Shown here: positions 1 to 21,497 of the stretch, piece after piece
Numbering within the stretch: position 1 is the first letter of the stretch
Layout of the letters: every line of letters starts with the position of its first letter
Source: Elysia chlorotica
Lineage: Eukaryota > Mollusca > Gastropoda > Plakobranchidae
Reading direction: 5' to 3'
NCBI GenBank assembly: GCA_003991915.1
Contig: RQTK01000088.1
Coordinates: 404,110-468,109 of the forward strand
Length of the DNA stretch: 64,000 nucleotides
Notes under the pieces: model-generated
Told to the model about the DNA's origin: nothing
Seen by the model: only the letters and a program-made list of their open reading frames with translations
Databases searched by the model: none
Made by a program: the position numbers and the translations under genes

Positions 1-70
<70 letters not shown>

Positions 71-118
71 ATATCTATCTCTCTCTTCCCCTCTCTCCCT
101 CTCTCTCTTTCTTTCTCT
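1..118. repeat. (CT)n microsatellite at window start
   Basis: Pure CT repeat for about 66 bases, then CT-rich degenerate sequence. It continues off the left edge. Confidence 0.95.
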
Positions 119-846
119 CTTTTTTGTTACCTCTCTCCCTTTCTTCCAATTCTGTCTACATTTCTCTTCCTCTTCCTAATTTTTTTAATATCGAAATCTA
201 AATTGATGTGATTCACACAGGTTCTTACTGGATGGGTCTAGTGGACTGGATGGGTTTTTTTTTTTAAACTCTTCTGAACACGAAAACAAAAAGCATTAAA
301 ATAACGTGTTATCATAACCATAATGTCAGCTCTTATATCATATTTGTCAAAACGCTGGTGATAGACACGTATGTTTGTTTTGTTTTTGTTGGGTTTTTTT
401 TGGTTTGGATATTTTTTGTCTTTAACAGTCGATAATTTTTCCACATTCGCATCTCTACGCATGCCATAGGCCTACGTCTCTGCTATCTTGGGATATTGTT
501 GTAAATAAATCTTACCTTATTCTCTTTTGCGTTTCCTCTCACCTCTTCATGTTCTACTCTAACAATCAAAATGACACGTCTTCCTTTCAGTTAGGACACA
601 TGTTTTTGGGTAACGAAATTTCAACTATGTAACTGTAGGCCCCTATAGTCCTAGATATAAACAATCCTGGGGTGGAGATATATCATCTGAATACCTAGGG
701 CACATAAAAAATAGTCATAGATAGCCTACAAGCATACAACCTGTTGGTCTACTCGACACTGTTAAGATGAATTACACCTAAATGTTCTCAGGCCTAATAA
801 ATCTCTCCTTAGATTGTAGTAATATTCGACCTCTTACGATTTATCC
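119..846. other. AT-rich non-coding DNA upstream of ACSF2 exons
   Basis: No exon with a plausible start codon plus donor was recognised here. The missing first ACSF2 exon, if in this stretch, is not visible by eye. Confidence 0.5.
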
Positions 847-864
847 CCCCCCCTCTCTCTCCCT

Positions 865-926
<62 letters not shown>

Positions 927-927
927 T
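847..927. repeat. (CT)n microsatellite
   Basis: C-run, CCCT repeats and then a pure CT run. It lies upstream of the first visible ACSF2 exon. Confidence 0.95.
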
Positions 928-1084
928 AACCTCACACGAGACTAAAATTTACATGTGTAATTCAATACCTTAAAAAGCCGACCTCCTGTCTAAGGTAATT
1001 ATGTAGGCTAGCTAAACAACTGCTAATACTGTTTCAAAGCTTTACCGGATAAGTTTTTATAAGAACAAAATTAAGTTTAGATAA

Positions 1085-1240
1085 CTGGTTGGGAGTCCAA
1101 GTCTCCCCGTCCTGTATCGTGTGTGTCAGACTGTCAGCACATCAACTTGTCGGACGTCAGTCTTAGGACTCGTCCACAATATAGCCTATATAGTGCTGAC
1201 TTCGGACGTTAAACCAACTCAACTCAACTCAACCCGACGC
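1085..1240 (+). mobile_element. SINE 3' part, + strand
   Basis: Lacks the tRNA-like head. It begins at the CTGGTTGGG module and keeps the conserved body (ATATAGCCTATATAGTGCTG) and the GGACGTTAAACCAACTC tail with short CAACT repeats. Confidence 0.8.
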
Positions 1241-1410
1241 AGCGGGTTTGAGTGCCGCTGTGACGGTCGCGTTTTTTTTTGTTTTTGTTTTTTTTTGTTT
1301 TTGTTTTTGGTTGTTTGTTTGTTTTTGCTTTTTTTTTTAGCTTTTTATCATTTTGCTTTTGATTGTTTTTATTGTTTTTATTTTGTTTTGTTTATGTTTA
1401 TTTGTCTTTT

Positions 1411-1480
1411 GTTGGGATTCGAACGACGGGTCTCCCGATCTCAGTCTAAATCACTAACCATTTGAGCTACCAGTGCGCCC
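1411..1480 (-). mobile_element. tRNA-like SINE head, - strand
   Basis: On the minus strand it reads like a tRNA: GGGCGCACTGGTAGCTCAA (A box) and CGTTCGAATCCC (B box). No conserved tail follows; a T/G-rich stretch (1270-1400) adjoins it instead. Probably a SINE head rather than a functional tRNA. Confidence 0.6.
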
Positions 1481-1551
1481 ATGGCATGTTATGTTACGGC
1501 TCTCTGCGATTTTTTATACATTTAAGAATACTTTGATGTATTTTTCACCAG

Positions 1552-10230
<8,679 letters not shown>

Positions 10231-10940
10231 ATCGTACAGTCATCAAATATGGAATATCGCATATTTTGATTCAACAACGACCACATTCTTTATGACATTT
10301 GTGAAACCTTATAACTTTGTGAGGAATGACTGAATGGTTAGCTTTTTATATGCTTTAGGTAATTCCCAATAGTGCAAATATTTTGTTCGACTTTTAGAAC
10401 TGAGCTTCTACATGACCTGTGGCATAGTGATATTGTTTTGGGCTAGTTTTAGGCTTTTGTTATACAAAAAAACAACAAAAAAACAACGGTTGTAAAATAT
10501 TATTATTATTTCTAAATTCATAGCTACTCATTTTTTTTTATATAATACCAGGACGCAGATTTCTGCAAGAAAAGTAGAGTGCTATATATAACACAAAGTG
10601 CTTGCTGAATCCAGGCTTGCGTCTTCACACTTGTGAAAGGTTGTGTAGGGAGGTGTTGGATTGTTACAATCAGGAAGTAGCCATCTCCTCAGTGGGCTTT
10701 TTTTGTTTTGTTTTTAATTTCCTGAGGCAAGAGGCAAGACTGTCTAATATGCTCTTTCTATGGTGTAATTTTCATCTCCTCAACTTTGCAAGGAAAGATT
10801 TTTAAATTTATTCATCTAGTTCTCTAGTCCTCAAACTCTGTGTAGTGACAGATTACAAGAACATTATATTATTGGTAAAATCAGAGTACTTTACAGGTAC
10901 CACATATTTACTTGTAATAAAATTGCCAAAACAAAGAAAA
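10231..10940 (+). other. ACSF2: Putative 3' UTR of ACSF2 with poly(A) signal
   Basis: AT-rich sequence follows the TGA stop. The first canonical AATAAA is at 10916-10921, which would give a 3' UTR of about 0.7 kb. The 3' end is inferred; further AATAAA hexamers occur downstream (around 11740 and 14507), so longer isoforms are possible. Confidence 0.5.
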
Positions 10941-11113
10941 ATATATTAGTACAATACCAGTGAGAAAAATATTTGTGTTTCTTTTTACACAAGAAATTTA
11001 TACTCTTTATCACGACTACGTCATTGTTTGCACAACAAATGTGTTTTGTTCTATTTGACATTATGGTGGGGTACTAAACAAATGTCAAAATATTAAACAG
11101 TTTTGTTATTCCT

Positions 11114-11603
11114 ATTGGTGCAAGACAGTTTTTGTTTCACTTGTAGTTTTAATAAGTCTTTCCTAGCTTTCCTTTTTCTGTTTGATATTATGTTAATGCA
11201 CCAAGTTTCACAAATGTTAAATAGTATGGTTTTCTTATTGGTAAAATGTGTGCAATGTTTTCAAAAGGAATGACAGCTTCATATCCTTATCAAATTAACC
11301 TAATGTTTTATATATAATTATGAGAACCGTTGGACATGTATGTGCAATTTTAACATTCCTTTTTTAAAGGTAGGCTACTCTATGGTCTGCTTTAGTTCAC
11401 TGGACATGGACTTTCATACAACTTTTATTTAGATCTCCTTATTGGCAGACAACAAAAGAACATGTAAAATGCTTAATGTTTTTAATATGTATAGAAGCAG
11501 ACAAAAGATACAATTGCCAAAAGAATTCAAGGGGCACAACTAACCAATGGCTATTACAAATCACAAGTAGGAAAGAGATAACTTAACCATGATATAAACT
11601 TAT
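11114..11603 (+). repeat. Direct repeat copy 1 (about 490 bp) downstream of ACSF2
   Basis: Begins ATTGGTGCAAGACAG and ends near ATGATATAAACTTAT. Near-identical to 11953-12456, offset about 840 bases at its start. Confidence 0.95.
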
Positions 11604-11952
11604 TGCACACGCTGACTTCTTGGGTACAACCAAAGATGTAGAAAGAAAGATAAACGACTTGGAGTTTTTTCCTATTTACAGAGTGAGGATCATTTTTTCG
11701 ATTATTGCCCCTTGGTGCGTGCGGGTAATTTACAATACAATAATAAAGAAAAACAAAGGATAAACGCTTTTGAGTGGAAACAAAATAAGTTTATTTGATT
11801 ATTACTCAAATTATCGTCATTTTAACGGGTTTTAATTTATAAACATGTGTTAAAATAATTAACAACACAAATATTTCAATATAAATTCAATTGCTTCTTT
11901 TTATATTAATCAACATCTGTGATGTATTGAGAGAGTAGCTAGGCAAGGCAAA

Positions 11953-12456
11953 TATTGGTGCAAGACAGTTTTTGTTTCACTTGTAGTTTTAATAAGTCTT
12001 TCCTAGCTTTCCTTTTTCTGTTTGATATTATGTTAATGCACCAAGTTTCACAAATGTTAAATAGTATGGTTTTCTTATTGGTAAAATGTGTGCAATGTTT
12101 TCAAAAGGAATGACAGCTTCATATCCTTATCAAATTAACCTAATGTTTTATATATAATTATGAGAACCGTTGGACATGTATGTGCAATTTTAACATTCCT
12201 TTTTTAAAGGTAGGCTACTCTATTGTCTGCTTTAGTTCACTGTGGACATGGACTTTCATACAACTATTAGGCTATTTAGATCTCCTTATTTGCAGACAAC
12301 AAAAGAACATGTAAAATGCTTAATGTTTTTAATATGTATAGAAGCAGATAAAAGGTAGGCCTACAATTGCCAAAAGAGTTCAAGGGGCACAACTAACCAA
12401 TGGCTATTACACATGACAAGTAGGAAAGAGCTAATGGAACCATGATATAAACTTAT
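11953..12456 (+). repeat. Direct repeat copy 2 (about 500 bp)
   Basis: Nearly identical to 11114-11603, with small indels such as an extra AGGCTATT and a GTAGGCC insertion. The 350-base spacer is not repeated. Confidence 0.95.
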
Positions 12457-14921
12457 CAATATTTTTAAATTCTGATTATTTACATTGTTGTGGATTCCTC
12501 TATCAAAATTCATGGGTTGGATGTTCTGCTTATAGTTTAGCTGTATTTTTTCAACTCAGGGATCATTGTGTTATTTCGCCATGTACAAAATGTATTTTTC
12601 ATAAAGGTGCAAAAGGAGATGATGGGTTATTGATGTTACCTTGCTTTTTTCAATATAACTGTAAGTATCATAAAAGGAAGAAAAATTGTTTCTTAACTTG
12701 ATAGAGCTGAAACAGAAAGTACAAGTTTTGCCAACATTTTTGTTACAGAGAAACCTTTTTTATATATCCTTTTTAGGAACATGTCTTTGTCCTCACAACC
12801 CATATAAACTATCTTAAACTTTAAGTGTCTTTAATTTCACCATTCCTCTTACAAACTAATTCATCTAATATGTTGTCTTGCTAAATATTTGATATTTTTA
12901 CACAGCAGCATTAGATATTAAATCGTTTAAAAAATTTGTTCTAATTATTATTTTCACGAATGACTGAAATGAGAGAGACTGAGTATTAAAGTTAATGATA
13001 TTTGTCCAAATCATATTTATTTATATGAATAGTCTTTATACACTGATATTTAAATTAGTTTACTATTCAAGAGTATAATCAAATCTGGAAATATTATACA
13101 GATCTATTAACTTTATTTTTTCCTTTGTATCGTGGCTCAAACTAAACATTCAGTTTAAATACTTTTCTGAAGCTTACCGTAGAAAAAATACTTTTAAAAA
13201 TTAATTGCACTGCTCTTGGTGCATGGATCTATCTCTCTTTAAGTCTCTTCTCTCACTGTAATGGAGCAATGAAATGTAAAGGGAGGCAAAGGCAGAGATT
13301 TAGAGGGTACCATATCTCCTCAGTTTCTCATTGATATTCTCTACAGCAGTTTTCGCTCTTCAACCCTGCATTTCCTATATGTTTCTTCCTTTGCCGACTT
13401 ATTTGTGAAATGACCTTGTGGTCTTTACAGTTTTTTTTTTTAGACATGTGGTTACAGACATTTTGCATTAGGCCTACACTAAAAAATAGGAGATCATTTT
13501 ATCATGGCATTATTTATTTTAGATTTACCTTCATATGATATTAGTGAAAATAAACCTAACAATATAGCTCCAACTCCATTTACAGAAATACAACTTCACA
13601 TATTGGCTGTAATTCCTTTCTACTCCAATTTTTTAAATAATTAAAAACAACTGCTCATCCTCTGAAACATTGTATCAGCTCATCTAAAGAAACGCAGAAT
13701 TTTATTTGGAAAAAAAAATATTTACTTTCCCTTTGTCACAGTGTAAAAAAGGTGTACTCAGCATTTGGGAGAAAAAAAAAAGAAAGAAGGGAAGTTAAAA
13801 GGCAAAATTGAAAATTGCTTGCCCCTATTATATTACCACCATTAAAAAACCATTACTTTGGTAATTTTATCTAGTTTCCTCTTGTTTGTTTTAAATTGTT
13901 TTTTCACACTTTGTCTGTTGTAAAAGCAAGGTTTCTATGCATATGTTTAAATATACAAATATAAATGCAGCATTCACATAATAATATAAATCTTGGTTAG
14001 TAACGTTAAATCAAAGTAACAAAGTATTCATGATACAAAAATTGAACTAATTGAACTTATTGTACTAATGGATTAAATGTTAGAAGTTTAACTTTGGAAA
14101 ATAAAACATCTTAAAAAGGAATGGTACTTTTCTTTATTCTTTCCATTTGCCAAAGTAATTAACTTTTAAAAGAGTTTGTTTGTTCAGTGCACATTTTTTT
14201 TCCTTTCAAAATCTTCAAATTTGATCTAAATTCATTGAATTGTAAATTTTTTGGACTGTGTGCCTTGCATTTTTTAAATTAATGTTATTTTATCATTATT
14301 TATGTTTTTGTTACAAAACAGCAATTCTTTTCAGCCTGAAAAAGCAGCAAATGATTATCTTCTCTATTTACTTTCACATCGAAGTATTCTTAAATTCATG
14401 TAATTTTCCTCATAGGAAAGTTACCTGACAAATATAATGTACATGTTTATTGTTTATCACTATAATGTTGCCGTTTTTTCCATTGGTATAAGTATTATAC
14501 AGTGATAATAAATAAACACAGCGTACCTCAGCCATCGGATTTTTTATCTTCTTTCTTCTTTTTTTCTTTTTTTTTTGTATTCAATTTGTCTTTGTCTATA
14601 TACGTCATGTATGTGGAGGAGGGAGTTTTTTTCGGGACACAATCTTGGTACGAAGGACATTCTATGTGCCAAGTAGAAAACAATCGCGTGTTCCAATATT
14701 ACCATCAAACTCTACATAGTTTACATATGAAGGACAATCTTTGAACCAAGTGGAAAATAATCTCATATACCAATATTTCCACCAAACTCTACTAAGTTTA
14801 TATATTTCTTTGTACCAAGTAGAAAACAATCTCATATACATGTACCAATATTAATTATCATCAAACCTATTATAGTTTCTAAGTAGGGCGGATCCAGGAG
14901 ACAGTAGTGGTCGTACTACTG
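12457..14921. other. AT-rich intergenic DNA
   Basis: No gene, SINE or tandem repeat recognised. Possible poly(A)-type AATAAA motifs occur around 14507. Confidence 0.6.
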
Positions 14922-15208
14922 GGGGACGAACTGGCTCAAGTGGTACTTGGTCTCCCAATCGGGAGGTCCCCGGTTCGAAACCCACAATCTGTCAAAAAAT
15001 GTATATCCAATTTCGTGCTCTGCTGATTGCATCATTGTCAGATGAATGTATGTGACCAGCTGAGTCAGTAGTCCAGGTATTCCCGCACTGTCTCTGTGTG
15101 GAACTATTTAAAATTGGCAGACATTAGTTTTGGGATCCGTCCACATTATAGCATAATTATTATGGTACTGGCGTTGGACGTTAAGCAACCAAATCAACTA
15201 ACTCAACT
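14922..15208 (+). mobile_element. Full-length tRNA-derived SINE (head type B)
   Basis: Head GGACGAACTGGCTCAAGTGG (A box) and CCCCGGTTCGAAACCCACAA (B box), then the shared body and the tail GGACGTTAAGCAACC. Moderately diverged. Confidence 0.85.
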
Positions 15209-16160
15209 ATTCAAGTATGCTTGTATCGAAGCTTGTGTCACCATCGATCATGGGGGCACACAAGCCCTTGCATAACAAAAAAAAAAGGTGACAACCCAGA
15301 CGCCTTTTTCGTTAAATCAGCCATTGGGGATTTTAACATGACAGCATTGCAGTGAGAAGAATGGGCAAATCATACACGTACAGGGGAAACCTGTTTAAAG
15401 ATCGAATAGAACCACTCCCAGGCTTTCAAAACTAGAAAAAAAAAAAAAAAAAGAAAGAAAGAAAAGAAAAAAAAGAATCAACACCTGATATGCCTAGGCC
15501 TAAATGGCAACTCGGGAATCGTCCATTTATACTCGATGTAAGTGGATTCTGTGAGCTGCCTGTTGAAAATATTTCTACTGTTTATTTTGTGAGTCTGCCA
15601 CATTTTCTTTATAATGAAAAACTCACAATTACTCTCTTTAAAGTTAAGTCAAACGTCCTTGTAGCTGTGAGGACACTATTTCAGTGATTGGTGTTGGCGT
15701 CAAGTGGTACATTTTACGTTGGCTTAAAAAGTATATTTCTCGTAGGTACCAAAGTACCAAGTCAAGCGGCACATTGCTGTTTGGTTTACACGCTCAATAA
15801 AGCACCAAAACAGATACGGATTAGTAATGGACACTGAATTGTACATAAAAATACTTCACACATCATGGCTAAATGACCAACAATTCGTTTCAACAATGGC
15901 GTTTAGCCTTTTGACGACTTCCTCCAATGGATCAGTCGTAAAATCTATCTGGCAATTCATTCAAAGGATTTGTAACTCGGCCCACTTTTTGTTGACTTGA
16001 GTTAGATTTAGCATGGACATGCCAAACAAAAACCGGTTCTGAGTAGTTCTTCAAGTTTCTGTAAGAGGGTTTTCTTTGAGGAATTGATTTGAAAAGAGGC
16101 GAGCTACATTCCAAGGCACAATGTATAACATGAAAAATAATACAGCAATCCATTAACACT
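15209..16160. other. Intergenic DNA, no gene recognised
   Basis: Contains an A-rich tract at 15434-15477 and short spurious frames only. Confidence 0.5.
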
Positions 16161-16205
16161 TACTTCAAGGACACAGGGCAAAAGCGGCGAACCTGAGGAC
16201 GAGAT

Positions 16206-16525
16206 AGAGATAGGATGTGTGTGTGTGTGTGTGTGAAAGAGAGAGAAAGACAGAGAGACACAGATAGAGACATAGAGAGAGAGAGAGAGAGAGAGAGAGA
16301 GGGCGTGTGTGTGAGAGAAAGATAGAGAGATATAGAGAGAGATTTAGAGAGAGAGATACAGAGGGACAGGGAGAGAGACAGAGAGAAAGAGACATAGAGA
16401 GAGACGGAGAGAGGCACACAGAGACAGAGACAGACAGACAGACATTCAGACAGACAGACATAGACAAACAGTCAATAGCGAGAGAGAAAGAGAGAGAAGA
16501 AGTAGAGAGACAGAGATAGGGCATC
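16206..16525. repeat. Compound (GT)n/(GA)n/(CAGA)n microsatellite
   Basis: GT repeats are followed by GA-rich tracts and then CAGACAGA repeats. Confidence 0.95.
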
Positions 16526-16831
16526 CCCCCCCCCCTCCCTTGAAAATCTTAGCTTACCAAATAGAATGAACATGAATTGGTGTTTATCTCTTCGTTTCTG
16601 ACGCCTTTTCAATGACTTGTGTAAATGGTTGACCACAAGATTACAATAATAATCAAATACTTTAAATCTCTTTCTGAGACACTGGTTTTTCACCTCTAAG
16701 AACTTTACGGGAACTCCAACTTAAACAGCTATTCAATATTTTGATCCAAGTGCCTTATTTAAATTCCCTTTGCTATGATATTCCATATTTGGAGAGTAAA
16801 GACAGGCTTGTTGGGCGATGCCCCATCTTAG

Positions 16832-17089
16832 AGGGCCAACTGGCATAAGTGGTAGAGCATTGTCTCCGTATTGGGAGGTCTGCGGTTCAAAACCTACAAT
16901 CGGTTAAAGTTTATTTGCCCCATTTCGTCCCCTATTGGTTGTATCAGTTTCAGTATAATGTGACAGGAGTCCAGGTCTCCTTGCTATGTCTTTAGTGGTG
17001 TACCACATAAAATTGCCAGACATCACTCTTGAGGCTCGTCACAATATAGCCAACACAGTGCTGACATTGCAGCAACCAACTCAACTCAA
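16832..17089 (+). mobile_element. tRNA-derived SINE (head type B)
   Basis: Head GGGCCAACTGGCATAAGTGG with TAGAGCATTGTCTCC and B box GCGGTTCAAAACC, then body and tail (ATATAGCCAACACAGTGCTG, CAACCAACTCAACTC). Confidence 0.85.
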
Positions 17090-17405
17090 GACGTCCCATC
17101 CTACTGTTCTACCTCTGATGAGATCACCTGTCAGACGTGTTTGATCCTATGCCTCGTCCAAGCCGCTATTTTTGTCTCTCAAGCGTGACCAAAATAGCGC
17201 CCCTTAAGCACGTAGAGCGCTGTGGTATAACAGTGTTGACCTTTTCATCTTAAGGACACAACAAAGCGACAACTTTCCTTTTTGAACATAATGACAAACA
17301 ATTCGTTTTCTTTCTTTTTTTATATGTGACTTTAGGAAAAATCAACAAGATCATTGCATGTAAGCTTATCTTTTTCGCAAACATCATTTCACAGTAGTAA
17401 TTCTC

Positions 17406-17466
17406 CTCTTCCTCCTCCTCCTCCTCCTCCTCCTCCTCCTCCTCCTCATCATCATCATCATCATCA
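17406..17466. repeat. (CTC)n(ATC)n microsatellite at gap edge
   Basis: CTC repeats change to ATC repeats and then run into the N gap. Confidence 0.95.
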
Positions 17467-18349
17467 NNNNNNNNNNNNNNNNNNNNNNNNNNNNNNNNNN
17501 NNNNNNNNNNNNNNNNNNNNNNNNNNNNNNNNNNNNNNNNNNNNNNNNNNNNNNNNNNNNNNNNNNNNNNNNNNNNNNNNNNNNNNNNNNNNNNNNNNNN
17601 NNNNNNNNNNNNNNNNNNNNNNNNNNNNNNNNNNNNNNNNNNNNNNNNNNNNNNNNNNNNNNNNNNNNNNNNNNNNNNNNNNNNNNNNNNNNNNNNNNNN
17701 NNNNNNNNNNNNNNNNNNNNNNNNNNNNNNNNNNNNNNNNNNNNNNNNNNNNNNNNNNNNNNNNNNNNNNNNNNNNNNNNNNNNNNNNNNNNNNNNNNNN
17801 NNNNNNNNNNNNNNNNNNNNNNNNNNNNNNNNNNNNNNNNNNNNNNNNNNNNNNNNNNNNNNNNNNNNNNNNNNNNNNNNNNNNNNNNNNNNNNNNNNNN
17901 NNNNNNNNNNNNNNNNNNNNNNNNNNNNNNNNNNNNNNNNNNNNNNNNNNNNNNNNNNNNNNNNNNNNNNNNNNNNNNNNNNNNNNNNNNNNNNNNNNNN
18001 NNNNNNNNNNNNNNNNNNNNNNNNNNNNNNNNNNNNNNNNNNNNNNNNNNNNNNNNNNNNNNNNNNNNNNNNNNNNNNNNNNNNNNNNNNNNNNNNNNNN
18101 NNNNNNNNNNNNNNNNNNNNNNNNNNNNNNNNNNNNNNNNNNNNNNNNNNNNNNNNNNNNNNNNNNNNNNNNNNNNNNNNNNNNNNNNNNNNNNNNNNNN
18201 NNNNNNNNNNNNNNNNNNNNNNNNNNNNNNNNNNNNNNNNNNNNNNNNNNNNNNNNNNNNNNNNNNNNNNNNNNNNNNNNNNNNNNNNNNNNNNNNNNNN
18301 NNNNNNNNNNNNNNNNNNNNNNNNNNNNNNNNNNNNNNNNNNNNNNNNN
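17467..18349. other. Assembly gap, 883 N
   Basis: Run of N bounded by a TCC/TCA repeat on the left and a CT repeat on the right. The true length is unknown. Confidence 1.
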
Positions 18350-18354
18350 CTCTC

Positions 18355-18400
<46 letters not shown>
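18350..18400. repeat. (CT)n microsatellite at gap edge
   Basis: Pure CT except for one CCCT, immediately after the gap. Confidence 0.95.
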
Positions 18401-18402
<2 letters not shown>

Positions 18403-20225
18403 GCTCTGTTTCACTATCTATATCTCTATGGCCCTACATCTGTTTATATATTTATTTTTTTTATCTTTGTCTCTCCCTGTCTCTGTCTTCCATAAAAAAT
18501 AATACATTGTATTAAGAATCAGATTTCGAAGTACAGAACAATAAACACTGTACACCAAAACATTTTTTTCGACACAATTTTCCACCCATTTCAGATCTAT
18601 TTATTCCTTTATTTTTCCTTTTCATCTTGCTCTGTCTCTTCGCTCTGCCCCCCCCCCGTTTTTATTATTCAATAGCAAGATTCACACTTTTCAAGACATT
18701 GATATTTTCTCAGTTTGCTTCAAACCCATGATCAGCTACTCTGCCCTGCAATGTTATTATTTACTTCATAAACAACGTACACATTTTGAAGTTTGTCATT
18801 TCATCATTCCCTTTATTTAAAAAAAAGTGTAACATCCGATAAGGCATTGAAGGCCTATATTAATATGTCAGTCTCATCTGTCTGTTCCATGTGTTGATAT
18901 GTCTGTCATGTCTATCTGTCTATATGTCCATTTATGTTCTCTTGTTTGTCTCTGTCTGTCTGTCTGTCTATCTGATTCTCTCATACAAAATCACATCACA
19001 ATACTTTGTTCAGTTAGGCTAAAAGACTAACACATAACGTTAAAATCCTCATACACTTTCTACTCTATTATTATGAGGTTTCAAATAGATTGTAAAAATA
19101 GCTTGATTTTCTTAACGACCAACGTCACCAATTTGGCTTTAGAAGCCTCGCGATATCTGGGCCCGTAGCGAAATGAAGACGATAGGTAAGGGAATATACA
19201 CCGGCGTTCACTGACGTCTCTATCCTAGACTTAAGGAGCCAATGGGCGATCAAGAAACATTATGCGTAGAGACCTGATTATGTCACCCAGTTTCGTCTTG
19301 AGAATCGCAATGCTTATTATGTCGCGGACGGGACCCTACACCGGCCTACCCGTGATTTGGTCAGGAGCGCCGGTAGCTCACTAGTGACTTTTCACCTCTA
19401 AGCAGAAAGCTTAAGGTCGATCACTACGAAGTCAGAGACATATAATCTTTTTTGAGTAATCTAGGGGACATAAATAATTTATTATTATATTAAATGATCA
19501 ACTTTTTTATCCTGGTAAAAAAGCATGACAACGGCATCTATGGTGCTTCAAATTTACGTCTAAGATTCCCTTCTCTCCCCCACCCCTCCCCTTAAAAAAA
19601 TCATGCATAAATAACAATAGACATAAACGGTGTAATATGAAATAAAAACATTTTAAATACAAGTTTAAATAAACAATAGCGACAAAATTATAAACTTTAT
19701 ACTAGACTTTAGATCAATGACCAACTGTGGGTGAAAAGAAAAAAGCTACATCAGTTCATTAAATGTAAACATAAAATAAGATTTTGAATGTGTGTATTAT
19801 ACAAGAAAAGAATAAATGATAGTGCTCGATTAGACGGAGAGAAAGAGGTGGAAACATATGAACATTTTAATGTTTTGTTCAAAAGGAAAATGGAGCACAC
19901 CGAGAAACCAGCATAATTATTAAGAAACACAAAACGCACCATTCCAAACCTTAATATCTTTTTTCTAGTTCAGCAAGCACAACGCACCAAAATGATAATG
20001 TGCTTACACATCATAACAGGCTTTCAACCTAGAAAATCTTTCTAACTATCTTGACCTGTTGACACCATTATAATTTTAATGGCCAAGAAAACTGAGGCAA
20101 TTTGGAAAAATGTGTTAAGACCTGAAAACAAACTTGAGCAACTCAATTCATTAGGAGCTCAACGGTGCGCTAAAAGCTATCAGTGCGTGAATTTAAGGGG
20201 TCAAAAAAGAAGTTTTCCTTGGGCC
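18401..20225. other. Intergenic DNA
   Basis: No gene recognised. The stretch 19370-19430 has a weak tRNA-like look (CCGGTAGCTCACTAGTGAC then GGTCGATCAC) and may be an old SINE head, but no conserved tail follows. Confidence 0.4.
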
Positions 20226-20320
20226 GTAAGTACAATGTCGTAGTAGCTTACAACTCGTCGTAAGTCTTAGCTTCTTATATTATTACGGCGAGTCGTAAGC
20301 TACCGTGATGTTGTACTTAC
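20226..20320. repeat. Imperfect inverted repeat, 38-base arms
   Basis: Arm 20226-20263 is the reverse complement of 20283-20320 at 31 of 38 positions, with no gap and a 19-base loop. All differences are transitions. Could be a MITE remnant or a hairpin. Confidence 0.85.
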
Positions 20321-20376
20321 AAACCTTTATGTCTAAAATCACGTATGTTCCAAGTAGATGCTACAGTGCTTCAGTC

Positions 20377-20402
20377 ACAGATTTCTATTAATAGAAATCT
20401 GT
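20377..20402. repeat. Perfect 26-bp palindrome
   Basis: ACAGATTTCTATTAATAGAA and its continuation TCTGT is a perfect palindrome centred on TTAA (20388-20391), 57 bases after the preceding inverted repeat. Confidence 0.9.
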
Positions 20403-21454
20403 AGCTACAGTTTATCGTGACACAAGCTTCAGGGGTGTCAATGTTAGGGACACGTAATAAAGTAGTCGCTTCGTAACAGTTGTATCCCTTACTTGTGGAT
20501 GTTACATATTAAAAAGTGTGGTGGATCATAGGCTAAGTTCATGTATGTGTCTACTCGATGCAATCGACAATATTCAGTGAATGTATTTAGTCGATGACTG
20601 TTTCTGAATAAGCCGCAGTGGTGGATTATAGAGGCATGACTTTAGTTGCGGAATAATTCTGAATCCCCCCCGATCTCTCATAGGCCTAGGGTTCTTTAAA
20701 AAGAAAGAAAAGTCTAGTCATCAAACAAGACAGGATTATAAACTGAGATACCTAGCAGTGAAATTATTCTATATCTTTGAAGGTTTGTGCCATTCTATCG
20801 CTAAAAATAATGTAAACCATCAATTTGTTGGTTTCAGTGTTTAGCACTAATTCATTTTAAAATCTTGTTATGAGCATATAGGTCCCAAATTATAGTCACG
20901 TACAACTAAGCGAAGTGAGGTTCTTCTTTTAGTTTTCAAAAGGGAGAAAAGGTGGGGTGTATGAAGTATATAAAGGGAAGTAATGCTGGTATGACGAGAT
21001 TTAGGATCCGGTTCCGATCTTCGATCAAATTTGACTGATGATTAGTAGGGAGTGGTTGTGGCCGAAACAGTAAAAACAATTTCAATTTAAGCAAGCAGTA
21101 TTAATATTTCACAAAAGGGTTAAATTTACCGATGTTATTCTAAGATTTTCTATTGGAATGTGATCCCAGAATCGAATGCCTAATGTTAGAGAAGGAAACG
21201 CCCATAACTACATAAAGGAGTGTCATTGGTTCTGAAATCTGTTATATGCCAGCCCGCTAGACGAGTAGGGTCGATATTTAAAAGTGAGTGTTCCTCTTAC
21301 AAGGCACACCTCTCCTGAATTAATGTTAGATGTGGATCTTCAGAGTTTAAACATGACGTTTAGAAAGTCCACCTACAGGTAGCAAGACGATATATCTAAA
21401 AGAAAAGAGATAAAACTTAAAACAAAACAACAACAACAACAATAATAATAAAAT

Positions 21455-21497
<43 letters not shown>

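Noticed and set aside
782..973. Short frames made of LSLSLSL or RERERE (also at 9626, 16160, 23207, 33385, 36751, 40639, 42246, 55521, 58383, 59765 and 62746)
   Set aside because: They are translations of CT/GA microsatellites; nothing outside the repeat suggests coding.
1411..1480. Functional tRNA gene on the minus strand
   Set aside because: A and B boxes are present, but the arms do not fold cleanly by eye and related heads occur in SINEs throughout the window.
11114..12456. LTR pair of a small retrotransposon
   Set aside because: Ends lack TG..CA, no primer-binding site or target duplication is visible, and the spacer has no recognisable content.
17354..18502. 382-codon and 316-codon frames spanning the N gap
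   Set aside because: The frames are open only because N codons are not stops; the ends are simple repeats.
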